45,012 nucleotides of DNA. Origin: Salinicola endophyticus (lineage in GTDB: Bacteria; Pseudomonadota; Gammaproteobacteria; Pseudomonadales; Halomonadaceae). How positions within the stretch are numbered: the stretch's first letter is position 1; every line of letters begins with the position of its first letter. The notes beneath the pieces were generated by a model that saw only the letters and a program-made list of their open reading frames with translations, did not search any database and had not been told where the DNA came from. This document shows positions 10,838 to 20,474 of this stretch, piece after piece. The stretch lies in contig NZ_PZJO01000004.1 in the NCBI RefSeq assembly GCF_003206575.1, positions 316 through 45,327 of the forward strand. The letters are read 5' to 3'. Made by a program: the position numbers and the translations under genes.

Positions 10838-12757
10838 ATGAGCCTGTTTCGGCGCTCGGTTGCCATCATGGTGGGGTTGCTGCTGCTGTTCTCGGCGGGC
10901 ATTTTCGCCATCGAGGTCCGTCAGACCCGCGCCTCGCTGGCCGAGCGCCAGCAGGCCGATGTCGACAATATGGCCCAGGCGCTGAGTCTGTCGCTGGTAC
11001 CGTTCGTCGAGATCGGTGACTGGACCAGTGCAGAAACCCTGATGCGCGCCGCCGCCGATGGCGGCGCGATGCGCCTGTTGCGACTGGAGGCGGTGGGGCG
11101 TGATCAGCCGCTGGTGATCTCCACCGATCGGGTCAGCAACACGCCGGCGTGGTTCCAGCGGGCGGTGTCGCTGCCCAACGCGGTCAGCGAGCGGGAGATC
11201 AGCGGCGGCTGGTCGGCGCTGGGCAGTATCCGGGTGGTCTCCGACAGCGCTGGCGCCTATGACCAGTTATGGTCGCTGGCGTTGAGCCTGCTCAGCTGGT
11301 TGGCGGTCGGCATGCTCGTGGTGGTGGTGCTCTGCGTGATCGGTGTCAAACGGCTGCTGGGTCCGCTCAACCGACTCTCGCGGCGCATCTCCGACATGCA
11401 GATCGACGGTTTCGACGAGCCGCTGCCGCCGAGCCGTGTCCATGAATTGCGGGGGATCACCGAGGCGGTCAATCGGCTCGGGGAGCGTCTCAATCAGCAG
11501 TTCGATCAGCAGGCCGATCAGGTCGTACGGCTACAGCGCATGACCGAGCAGGATGCGGTCTCGCAGCTCGGCAATCGCGCCTATCTGACCCGGGTTCTCG
11601 ATGAGTGGCTGTCGGCCCCCGAGGGCGGTGCCCTGGTGATTCTGCGCATCGACCATCTCCAGGAGCTCTATCGGCGCGACGGTTTCGAGGCGCGCGACCA
11701 GGCGATCCGGGCGATCGGTCACGGTCTCAGGGGCGCGCAGCTGGGCGGGCGCGAGGTTCAGGCAGCGCGGCTCTCGGCCGAGGAGTTTGCGCTGGTGCTC
11801 CCCGACTGCGGTGACGATGTGCGCGAGCGTTGGCTGGCGGACACGCTCGACCGGGTGGACGATCTGGTCGATGCCAATCCGCTTTCCGAGACGCAGCAAC
11901 ACTATACGCGTGCCGGGGTGGTGTTGCGCGACGCGGGCATGAACCGCGAGGGTGTGCTGGCACGGGCCGACAGTGCCCTGCGCGATGCGATCGAGCTGGG
12001 CCAGCGCTGGGTGGTGGTGCGCCCGGAGAACACCCTCGCCGCGCGTGGGCGTCAAGAGTGGCGGCAGGTGATCGAGCGCGCGCTGGTGGAGCGCGACTTG
12101 AGCCTGGTGGCACAGCCGGTACTGCTGGCCGATGGCAGCGAGCTGCATCGGGAAGTGTTCGTGCGCCTCAACGAGGGCGACAAGCAGCACCCCGCTTACG
12201 TCTTCCTGCCGGTGCTCAATCATTTCCGCCTGGGCGCACGGCTCGACCGCAGCGTGCTCGACACCCTCGATGGCCTGGTCGGCAAGATCGCGGGGCGCCT
12301 GGCGGTCAACCTTACCGCGGATTCGCTGGCCGACCCCGAGGCGTATCGCGCCCTGGTCGCCTGGCTCGAAATGCACCCGCGGGTTGTTGCCATGCTCGAT
12401 CTGGAGGTCAGTGAGGAGATCGCCCTGGAGCATCTCGACGTGGTACAGCAGCTGTTCCGCCTCGCCCACCGGCTGGGTGCCCGGTGCGGGGTCGACCGCT
12501 TCGCGCGCAACCTCCAGGCGATGGCCTATCTGTCGCGGCTGCGGCCCGACTACGTCAAGATCGACCAGGGATTCTTCGTGCGAGACGAGGTCGATACCGA
12601 GTTCCTGCGCAGTCTGTGCATGGCGGCGCATCAGGTGGAGTCGCGGGTCATCGTGACTCGTGTCGAATCCGACGAGCAGCGTCAGCGGGTCAGCGAGGTG
12701 GGGGCCGACGGCTATCAGGGATACCTGGCGCCGACCGCTCCGCTCGCACTGGACTGA
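10838..12757 (+). CDS. lapD: LapD-like inner-membrane c-di-GMP receptor (degenerate GGDEF-EAL)
   Basis: Predicted 639-residue receptor that binds c-di-GMP in the cytoplasm and holds the LapG protease in the periplasm, keeping the adhesin on the surface. It has TM1 (about 8-26), a periplasmic LapD/MoxY-type domain (about 30-138), TM2 (about 140-168), a HAMP segment, a GGDEF-like domain (about 235-400) and an EAL-like domain (about 410-639). The GGDEF motif is degenerate (RLSAEEFAL) and the EAL motif reads EVFVR, so both enzymatic activities are probably lost, as in known LapD. The start at 10838 follows AAGGAGAGG. It lies directly before the protease gene, the usual pairing. Confidence 0.92.
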   Translation: MSLFRRSVAIMVGLLLLFSAGIFAIEVRQTRASLAERQQADVDNMAQALSLSLVPFVEIGDWTSAETLMRAAADGGAMRLLRLEAVGRDQPLVISTDRVSNTPAWFQRAVSLPNAVSEREISGGWSALGSIRVVSDSAGAYDQLWSLALSLLSWLAVGMLVVVVLCVIGVKRLLGPLNRLSRRISDMQIDGFDEPLPPSRVHELRGITEAVNRLGERLNQQFDQQADQVVRLQRMTEQDAVSQLGNRAYLTRVLDEWLSAPEGGALVILRIDHLQELYRRDGFEARDQAIRAIGHGLRGAQLGGREVQAARLSAEEFALVLPDCGDDVRERWLADTLDRVDDLVDANPLSETQQHYTRAGVVLRDAGMNREGVLARADSALRDAIELGQRWVVVRPENTLAARGRQEWRQVIERALVERDLSLVAQPVLLADGSELHREVFVRLNEGDKQHPAYVFLPVLNHFRLGARLDRSVLDTLDGLVGKIAGRLAVNLTADSLADPEAYRALVAWLEMHPRVVAMLDLEVSEEIALEHLDVVQQLFRLAHRLGARCGVDRFARNLQAMAYLSRLRPDYVKIDQGFFVRDEVDTEFLRSLCMAAHQVESRVIVTRVESDEQRQRVSEVGADGYQGYLAPTAPLALD

Positions 12758-12760
12758 GCC

Positions 12761-13504
12761 GTGGTCACAAGGTGGGCGGTTTGGCGCCATCGGCGCAGTG
12801 AGCGGCGAAGCCGGGGCATGGCGTGCGCGCCCCGCCGGTCCGGTAGCGTGGCCGCCTGGCTGGTTCTGGCGTGCCTGGTGGCGCTGCTCGGCGGCCAGAC
12901 CGCGGTCGAGGCGTTGCCGCGACTGCCGCCGAAGTCGGAGGTCGTCAGGCTCTACGGCGCGGCGGGCTGGCAGCGGATCCAGCAGTGGCCGGTGCTGATC
13001 GATCGGCTGCAGGGGCGGTCGGTCGGTACCCAGCTCAAGGGCGTCAACGACTTCTTCAATCAGCTGCGTTTCCTCGATGACATCGACGTCTGGCACGTCA
13101 AGGACTACTGGGCCACGCCGTTCGAATTCCTGGGAGTCGGTGCCGGCGACTGCGAAGACTTCGCCATGGCCAAGTACCTGACGCTGCGCGAGCTGGGGGT
13201 GCCGGAAGACCAACTGCGGTTGCACTACGTCAAATATATTCCCTACGACCAGTTCCATATGGTCGTGACCTGGGCACCGACACCGACCACGCCGCCGGTG
13301 GTGCTCGACAATATCGACAAACGGATCGAGCCGGCGTCGCAGCGCAACGATCTGCTGCCGATCTACAGCTTCAACGGTAGTCATCTGTGGATCAGCAAAC
13401 TCAACGGCAGCGGGCGCCAGGTCGGTGACGCCAGCCGCCTGAGCCTGTGGCAGAACTGGCAGCAGCGCCTGGAGCAGGGCACGCTGCGCGATCCGCGGCA
13501 TTGA
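12761..13504 (+). CDS. lapG: LapG-like periplasmic cysteine protease (BTLCP/DUF920)
   Basis: Bacterial transglutaminase-like cysteine protease that clips the N-terminal retention module of LapA-type adhesins when c-di-GMP is low. Catalytic triad residues are visible at Cys131 (GAGDCEDFA), His166 (FHMVVTW) and Asp183 (VVLDNID), numbered from the GTG at 12761. The N-terminal hydrophobic stretch (WLVLACLVALLGG) is an export signal. ATG at 12818 is an alternative start that leaves the signal intact and may be the true one. The gene lies 3 bp after lapD. Known LapG enzymes need calcium; the acidic residues beside the Cys fit this, by inference. Confidence 0.92.
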   Translation: MVTRWAVWRHRRSERRSRGMACAPRRSGSVAAWLVLACLVALLGGQTAVEALPRLPPKSEVVRLYGAAGWQRIQQWPVLIDRLQGRSVGTQLKGVNDFFNQLRFLDDIDVWHVKDYWATPFEFLGVGAGDCEDFAMAKYLTLRELGVPEDQLRLHYVKYIPYDQFHMVVTWAPTPTTPPVVLDNIDKRIEPASQRNDLLPIYSFNGSHLWISKLNGSGRQVGDASRLSLWQNWQQRLEQGTLRDPRH

Positions 13505-13550
13505 CCCCCGCCTGGTGCTGGAGCCAACGCATGTTTTTAGGGAGAAAACG

Positions 13551-14147
13551 ATGAACAAGGGAACGAATCGGTCTTGCTGGGCCAGCCTGGCGCTGGTCTC
13601 TGCCGGGGGCCTGCTGAGCGCCTGTGCCGCGCCGCAGGTCGGCCACGATGTCGTGGTCGAACGTCCGTCGGTGCAGGGGCCGGTGATGGTCAGTGCCGAT
13701 CAGCTGTTCGATGCCGCGGATCATGATGGCAACGGCTATCTGACCCCGCTCGACGTCGAGCCGCTGGGGCTCGGCGGCAACTGGCATACACTGGATCTCA
13801 ATGGTGATGGTCGCCTCTCACGCCAGGAGTTTCGGGCTCAATTCGCCACGCCACTCGTGCAGTCGGCGCTGACGCTGCCCAATGACTTGCGCACCACCCG
13901 GCCGGTGGTGGATGACAGTTACCGCCTGCCCCCGCAGCCGTCGTCCGAGCGTTATCAGCCCGCGTCGAGCGATGCGCCACCGCCGGCGACCATCAGCGTG
14001 CCGGACAATGCACCCATCGACTTGCCGGTGCTGATCGACAACGACTCGGCAGCGGGCGGTCTGGATGGCGCTGGCATGGATGATGGCGCTGGGATGGATG
14101 AGGGCGCTGGGATGGATGAGGGCGCCACCAGCGGCAGTGCCAACTGA
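13551..14147 (+). CDS. EF-hand lipoprotein of unknown function at end of lap operon
   Basis: Short 198-residue lipoprotein. The signal ends in a lipobox LLSAC with Cys25 followed by Ala-Ala-Pro. Two well-formed 12-residue EF-hand loops follow: D57-x-D59-x-N61 ending at D68, and D82-x-N84-x-D86 ending at E93. The rest is Pro/Ser-rich and ends in an acidic repeat of GAGMDEGAGMDEG type (14067-14130). A good site AGGGAGA precedes the ATG. The gene is 46 bp after lapG on the same strand, suggesting a periplasmic or outer-membrane calcium-binding role near LapG or the adhesin. No named family is recognised beyond EF-hand. Confidence 0.85.
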   Translation: MNKGTNRSCWASLALVSAGGLLSACAAPQVGHDVVVERPSVQGPVMVSADQLFDAADHDGNGYLTPLDVEPLGLGGNWHTLDLNGDGRLSRQEFRAQFATPLVQSALTLPNDLRTTRPVVDDSYRLPPQPSSERYQPASSDAPPPATISVPDNAPIDLPVLIDNDSAAGGLDGAGMDDGAGMDEGAGMDEGATSGSAN

Positions 14148-14261
14148 TCCCGAGCCGGGTCCGTTGGCCAGTGGCGTGCTATAGGGCTGTCGTAGACGGG
14201 CGGTCAGCGGCTACGCTATCGCAGGACGGCGACAAGATGCCGGTCAGCGATGGGACAAAAG

Positions 14262-14603
14262 ATGTTCGAATGGATCAGGAGGCGGCTGCAACCCATGTCT
14301 GCGACGATAACACGCTCGGCAGAAGACCAGGCGGCGGTGGACGAGGCCGCGGCGCAACTGGCGCTCTACCACTTCCAGCGCTGCCCTTTCTGTGTGCGCG
14401 TGCGTCACCAGATCGAACGCCTGGGCGTGCCGATCGAGCTGCGCGATATTCAGCGCGACCCCGACCATCGACGCGACCTGATCGCCGGCGGCGGGCGCGG
14501 TATGGTGCCGTGTCTGCGCATCGTCCACGATGACGGCCAGGTCGAGTGGATGTACGAGTCAGCGGATATCAATCGTTACCTCGAGCAGCGTTTCGGTGGC
14601 TGA
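14262..14603 (+). CDS. Glutaredoxin-like thioredoxin-fold protein
   Basis: Small (113-residue) GST-N/glutaredoxin-fold protein. The active-site motif is C41-P-F-C44 after strand LALYHF. The cis-Pro turn is GMVPCL and the glutathione-site segment is MYESADINRYL, close to GrxB-type and GST N-domains. The probable role is glutathione-dependent disulfide reduction in the cytoplasm. The start at 14262 has GGGA about 7 nt upstream; ATG at 14250 is an alternative. Residues 1-30 form a basic then acidic extension before the fold. Its stop codon TGA (14601-14603) touches the left end of a palindromic repeat. Confidence 0.88.
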   Translation: MFEWIRRRLQPMSATITRSAEDQAAVDEAAAQLALYHFQRCPFCVRVRHQIERLGVPIELRDIQRDPDHRRDLIAGGGRGMVPCLRIVHDDGQVEWMYESADINRYLEQRFGG

Positions 14604-14745
14604 GAGGGTGCTTACAAAATGCCTGCGCTCGGCAATACTGCGTTGAAATCGACCTCAAAGTACTCATTTACCCCGTGTAAACTCCGTCTTTTCGGCCGAT
14701 TTCGACTTGCCTTGCCTTAGCTCGCCGAATTTGTAAACACCCTCT
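14603..14745. repeat. MITE-like palindromic repeat, copy 1
   Basis: A 143-bp imperfect palindrome with termini AGAGGGTGCTTACAAA and, inverted, AGAGGGTGTTTACAAA (15 of 16 match). Inner arms also pair (GAAATCG with CGATTTC; CATTTAC with GTGTAAAC). It begins at the last base of the glutaredoxin stop and ends 82 bp before ppiC. It contains no reading frame. It shares an internal core with the element at 40984-41181. As RNA it would fold into one long hairpin and may act as a terminator between the two genes. Confidence 0.75.
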
Positions 14746-14827
14746 GAGTGCGCAATCTGGCGGTGACGCGGCGCCTCGGCTTTCCGTAAAATGAGCGATC
14801 TTCATTCATCGTCTCAGGAGTGACCGC

Positions 14828-15106
14828 ATGGCACAGGCCAGCGCCCGCCACATTCTCGTCGACAGCGAGCAGCAGTGTCTCGAGCTCAAGCAGCAGATCG
14901 AAGCCGGTAGCGACTTCGCGGAAGTCGCACGCCAGCACTCCAAGTGCCCCTCTGGCCGCCAGGGTGGTGAGCTGGGTACTTTCGGCCGTGGCCAGATGGT
15001 CAAGGAGTTCGATGAGGTCGTCTTCAACGGCGCCCTCAATGAAGTGCATGGCCCGGTGAAGACCCAGTTCGGCTATCACCTGCTGGAAGTCACCTCGCGC
15101 GGCTGA
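14828..15106 (+). CDS. ppiC: Peptidyl-prolyl cis-trans isomerase, parvulin PpiC
   Basis: A 92-residue stand-alone parvulin that catalyses cis-trans isomerisation of X-Pro bonds in the cytoplasm. Family motifs run along its length: ARHILVDS at the N-terminus, FAEVARQHSKCPSG, GGELGTFGRGQMVKEFD, and the C-terminal VKTQFGYHLLEV. There is no signal peptide or other domain, as in E. coli PpiC (93 residues). The start follows CAGGAG (14815-14820). A GTAAAAT stretch about 45 bp upstream could be a -10 box. A GC-rich hairpin lies just after the stop. Confidence 0.95.
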   Translation: MAQASARHILVDSEQQCLELKQQIEAGSDFAEVARQHSKCPSGRQGGELGTFGRGQMVKEFDEVVFNGALNEVHGPVKTQFGYHLLEVTSRG

Positions 15107-15118
15107 TCACGGCGCGTT

Positions 15119-15146
15119 CCGCCGGGTGAGGTGCCTCTCCCGGCGG
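15119..15146 (+). terminator. Hairpin after ppiC, candidate terminator
   Basis: CCGCCGGG pairs with CCCGGCGG, with a partial inner AGG/CCT pairing, 12 bp after the ppiC stop. There is no U-tract, so intrinsic termination is uncertain. Confidence 0.45.
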
Positions 15147-15294
15147 CGATGTGGCGGCGATGAGCGGCACAAAACGTTACGCGTATTTCCCCTTGATGAC
15201 GGCCAGACCGGACTATCTTCAGAGAACGTGAGGCAGCGAGCGAGTCGCGGCCCGCGGGGTGAAAGGGAAGTCCCACGTCAGCGAGGTGAATGTC

Positions 15295-15483
15295 ATGACA
15301 CAGCGTTCGAAAGCCGACAAGGCGGAAGGTACCGTCGATAAGGTCGCCGGCAAGGTCAAGGAAGTGGCAGGCAAGGCCACCAAGGATCGCGAGCTGGAGG
15401 GCAAGGGCAAGGCCCAGCAGTCCAAGGGGCATCTCAAGTCCGCCAAGGGCGATCTCAAGGACGCCGCCAAACCGCGTCACTGA
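15295..15483 (+). CDS. CsbD-family stress protein
   Basis: Small, very hydrophilic 62-residue protein of the CsbD family. It is Lys/Ala/Gly-rich with the family pattern KADKAEGTVDKVAGKVKE and a C-terminal KGHLKSAKGDLKDA. CsbD-like proteins are general-stress or stationary-phase induced in many bacteria; their molecular role is unclear. GAGGTG lies 6 nt before the ATG; a start at 15259 is possible but would lose that site. The upstream stretch GACTATCTT (about 15212) could be a stress-sigma -10, a weak inference. A strong terminator follows. Confidence 0.9.
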   Translation: MTQRSKADKAEGTVDKVAGKVKEVAGKATKDRELEGKGKAQQSKGHLKSAKGDLKDAAKPRH

Positions 15484-15500
15484 TCCGCCCCAGCATCAGC

Positions 15501-15533
15501 ACGGCCCCGACATCTGTCGGGGCCGTTGCGTTT
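15501..15533 (+). terminator. Rho-independent terminator after csbD-like gene
   Basis: ACGGCCCCGACA pairs perfectly with TGTCGGGGCCGT (12-bp stem, 2-nt loop), followed by TGCGTTT, 17 bp after the stop. It also lies between convergent genes and may serve the opposing symporter gene. Confidence 0.85.
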
Positions 15534-15593
15534 CTGGAAGGTGTTCGTGAAAGGTCTATGTGACAGGCAGGCGTTGCGCCGGGTGCCCGCGCG

Positions 15594-16844
15594 TCAGAGA
15601 CGGTTGTCGCTGTTGTAGATGGCCAGGTCCAGCTCCTTTTCGCTCTTGCCGACCAGCGTGGTGACCATCAGGTCGCCGGCCACGTTGACGCTGGTGCGCG
15701 CCATGTCGAGGATACGGTCGACCCCGGCGACCACGCCGATCGCTTCCAGCGGCAGGCCGATCTGGGCCAGCACGATGGAGAGCATGATCAGTCCCGCGCC
15801 GGGTACCCCGGCGGTACCGATCGAGGCCAGGGTGCCGGTGAGGATGATCATGCCGTAATCGGTCATCGATAGATCGACCCCCACCAACTGGGCGACGAAC
15901 AGCGCCGCGACCCCCTGATAGATGGCGGTGCCGTCCATGTTGATGGTGGCGCCCACCGGCAGCACGAAGCTGGAGACCCCTTCGGAGACGCCGAGATTCT
16001 TCTGCGCGCAGCGGATCGAGACCGGCAGGGTGCCCGACGACGAGGCCGAGGAGAACGCCACCACCAGTGCATCGACGATCCCGCGCAGGTAGCGGCTCGG
16101 GTTGAGCCGGCCGAGCAGCGCGATCATGCCGCTGTAGACCACCAGCACGTGCACCACGCAGGCCAGATAGACCACACCGATCACCTTGGCCAGCGGCAGC
16201 AGCACGTCCAGCCCGTACTGCCCCGAGACATTGGCGATCAGGCCGAACACGCCGAACGGCGCGAACGCCATGACGATCGCGGTCAGCTTGTACATCGCTT
16301 CGGCGAAGCTCTCGAACACCCGCACCACTGGCTCGCCCTTGTCGCCGATCAGCATCAGCGAGATGCCCAGGCCGATGGCGAAGACGATGATCTGCAGGAT
16401 GTTGCCTTCGATCATCGCCTGCAGCGGGTTCTTGGGTACCAGACCGACCAGGATATCGATCAGCGAGGGCGCTTCACCCGCCTGCGGTGCTGCGCTCATC
16501 GAGGCGTCGGCGCCGACACCGGGCTGGAACAGGGTCGCCGCGACCAGGCCGATGGCGATGGCGAAGGCGGTGGTGATCAGATAGAGGGCGATGGTGCGGG
16601 CACCCACGCGGCCCATCTTCTGCGGGTCGCGCATGCCGGTGATCCCCACCACCAGGGTGGAGAACACCAGCGGCACGATCAGCATCTTGATACCGTTGAT
16701 GAAGATGTCGCCGAGGGGCTTGAACAGACTGGCGTCCTTGCCCATCAGGGCGCCGGCGAGGATACCCAGCAGCAGACCGGCGATGATCTTCTGCCATAGC
16801 GGAGTACGTCGCCACAGGTTGGGGCGAGACGGGGTCGTTGTCAT
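15594..16844 (-). CDS. Dicarboxylate/amino acid:cation symporter (SLC1/DAACS family)
   Basis: A 416-residue inner-membrane secondary transporter coupling Na+ or H+ influx to uptake of glutamate, aspartate or C4-dicarboxylates. The family hallmarks are the HP1 serine-rich loop AFSSASSSGTLPVS, TM7 TINMDGTAIYQG, the HP2 region TGTLASIGTAGVPGAG and TM8 DRILDMARTSVNVAGD with the substrate-binding Asp and Asn. Several hydrophobic segments precede these, beginning IIAGLLLGILAGALMG. The start at 16844 has AAGGAAC upstream. It is monocistronic, convergent with the csbD-like gene. Exact substrate (GltP-like versus DctA-like) cannot be told from sequence by eye. Confidence 0.93.
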   Translation of the reverse strand: MTTTPSRPNLWRRTPLWQKIIAGLLLGILAGALMGKDASLFKPLGDIFINGIKMLIVPLVFSTLVVGITGMRDPQKMGRVGARTIALYLITTAFAIAIGLVAATLFQPGVGADASMSAAPQAGEAPSLIDILVGLVPKNPLQAMIEGNILQIIVFAIGLGISLMLIGDKGEPVVRVFESFAEAMYKLTAIVMAFAPFGVFGLIANVSGQYGLDVLLPLAKVIGVVYLACVVHVLVVYSGMIALLGRLNPSRYLRGIVDALVVAFSSASSSGTLPVSIRCAQKNLGVSEGVSSFVLPVGATINMDGTAIYQGVAALFVAQLVGVDLSMTDYGMIILTGTLASIGTAGVPGAGLIMLSIVLAQIGLPLEAIGVVAGVDRILDMARTSVNVAGDLMVTTLVGKSEKELDLAIYNSDNRL

Positions 16845-16980
16845 TTACGTGTTCCTTGCGCAGGCCAGATTGTCGGAGGCAAAAGCGCGCATTCTACCCA
16901 TCCCGCAGGCGTTTGCGATCCGACCATTCACAACCGGGATGAGGTATAACACGATTACGACCAAAGTCGCGTATGGCGCC

Positions 16981-17011
16981 CGCTGCCGCCACGCGGCGCC
17001 TGGCGGCAGCG
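16981..17011 (-). terminator. Hairpin after thiC, candidate terminator
   Basis: CGCTGCCGCCA pairs perfectly with TGGCGGCAGCG (11-bp stem, 9-nt loop) 6 bp after the thiC stop. No U-tract follows on the minus strand. Confidence 0.55.
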
Positions 17012-17017
17012 GCGTCT

Positions 17018-18919
<1,902 letters not shown>

Positions 18920-18995
18920 TCAAGTCAGGCCGGCGCACAGCGTAGGCGGGGGGAGGTTGGGTGGAGCGCGAGCACGGACCGAGGACACCGACCTC

Positions 18996-19111
18996 CGCTT
19001 GATCCCTACGCCGGTACTAGCCGGATCAGGTTCGTCGGGATCCGCCGTGGCGCAAGGCCCGGGAGGGCACTGCGCAGGACGATCTCAGCCGGTTCCACCG
19101 GCACCCCGTCA
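18996..19111 (-). promoter_or_regulatory. TPP riboswitch (THI element) controlling thiC
   Basis: Read on the minus strand, it starts with GACGGGGTGCC, has the conserved GCTGAGAT box, an expanded variable P3 stem, then GAACCTGATCCGGCTAGTACC and GCGTAGGGATCAAG. These match the conserved TPP-sensing boxes in the right order. About 100 nt separate it from the thiC start, room for an expression platform. The promoter must fit in the 75 bp before the anmK stop, or thiC is partly transcribed from anmK. Confidence 0.93.
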
Positions 19112-19185
19112 AGCGTCGATGCTGCCGCCCGGCGACTGGCCGGACGCAGACATCTCGGCCAGTCTGGGGTAGCGCAGAGGGTGGG

Positions 19186-20328
19186 TCAAGCTGGCGCGTT
19201 GGCCCGCGCCAGCCTGCCACCGGGCTGTGGCGCAGCCACGCCGGTGGTGAGCGGAAAGCTTAGCGGCAGGCCGCGCAGCGAGCGCATGGCCAGGTAGGCG
19301 AAACACTCGGCCTCGATTGCGTCCCCGCGCCAGCCGACGGTATCGGCAAGCTGCACCTCGGCACCGGTGCGGTGGGCGAGTTCGCGCATCAGCGTGGGGT
19401 TGCGGCGCCCGCCGCCGCACACCACGATCCGTTCGGGCCGTTGCGGCAGCAGGGATATCGCCCGGTCCACGGCAGCGGCGGTGAAGGCGGTCAGGGTGGC
19501 GGCGCCATCTTCCAGCGCCAGCCCCGCGGCCATCTCCGCCTGGAAGTCGAAGCGATCCAGTGATTTGGGGTAGGGCGCGGCGAGATAGGGGTGCTCGAGC
19601 AGCGCCTGAAGCCGCGGCTCATCCACCTGCCCGCGGGCGGCGATGAGACCGTCGCGATCCATCGCCGCGCCGGTATGCTGGCGCACCCAGTCATCGATCG
19701 GCGCGTTGGCGGGGCCGGTATCGAAGGCGATCAGACGCCCCTGGTCGGACGGCTCACCATCCCACCAGGAGAGATTGGCGACGCCGCCGAGGTTGAGCAC
19801 CAGGCTGTCGGCACCGGCGCCCAGGCGCTCGAGCAGTGCCCGGTGATAGACCGCCGACAGCGGTGCCCCCTGGCCGCCACTCTCGACGTCCGCGCTGCGA
19901 AAGTCATAGACCACGTCGCTGCCCACCAGGCGCGCCATCAGCTCGCCATCGCCCAACTGGCGGGTGGCGCCACGGCGGCCGGCGACCGGGGGCCGGTGGA
20001 GTACGGTCTGACCGTGGAAACCGACCGCACCGAGCTGTTCGGGGCGGAAACCATGGCGGGCCAGGAAGTCGAGCACGGCAACGGATTGCGCTTCGGTCAG
20101 CGCGGCCTCGGCGCGGCGGAAGATCGCCGGCTCGGGGCCCTCGAAGTTCCATGCCCGGGCGGCCTCCAGGGCCTCGGCCAGCAGCGGGCGGATATCCTGG
20201 GCGTAGGGCACCAGCTCGTAGGGACCGAACTCATCGATGGTCTCGCCATCGCTGCGCAGCATGGCGATATCGATGTTGCCATCGAGCACGGTGCCGGTCA
20301 TGAGACCGAGGCTCCAGCCGGATTCCAT
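19186..20328 (-). CDS. anmK: Anhydro-N-acetylmuramic acid kinase AnmK
   Basis: A 380-residue kinase of the ASKHA fold that phosphorylates and opens anhMurNAc from recycled peptidoglycan to give MurNAc-6-phosphate. The N-terminal phosphate loop reads [13 protein letters not shown], the catalytic-domain stretch is [12 protein letters not shown], and later motifs are [20 protein letters not shown] and [12 protein letters not shown]. The phosphate loop differs from the more familiar GLMSGTSLDG of E. coli AnmK and resembles the second AnmK subgroup I associate with alphaproteobacteria. It lies upstream of thiC on the same strand. No murQ or other recycling gene is adjacent. Confidence 0.94.
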   Translation of the reverse strand: MESGWSLGLMTGTVLDGNIDIAMLRSDGETIDEFGPYELVPYAQDIRPLLAEALEAARAWNFEGPEPAIFRRAEAALTEAQSVAVLDFLARHGFRPEQLGAVGFHGQTVLHRPPVAGRRGATRQLGDGELMARLVGSDVVYDFRSADVESGGQGAPLSAVYHRALLERLGAGADSLVLNLGGVANLSWWDGEPSDQGRLIAFDTGPANAPIDDWVRQHTGAAMDRDGLIAARGQVDEPRLQALLEHPYLAAPYPKSLDRFDFQAEMAAGLALEDGAATLTAFTAAAVDRAISLLPQRPERIVVCGGGRRNPTLMRELAHRTGAEVQLADTVGWRGDAIEAECFAYLAMRSLRGLPLSFPLTTGVAAPQPGGRLARANAPA

Positions 20329-20474
20329 GTCGGCGTCTCCTGTGGGTATGAAGAGGGTCTGACCAGGGTGTGGCGATCACGTGACGTCTGGACGGCGTGG
20401 CGCCAGCGGGTCTGGCGCAGACTCTACCGGTTGCGGCCGGTGGCGCAAAGCACCGGGGAGGCGAGCGCCCTGGC

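Noticed and set aside
11531-13558. 675-codon minus-strand frame opposite lapD and lapG
   Set aside because: Shadow frame; the + strand genes have clear domains and ribosome sites.
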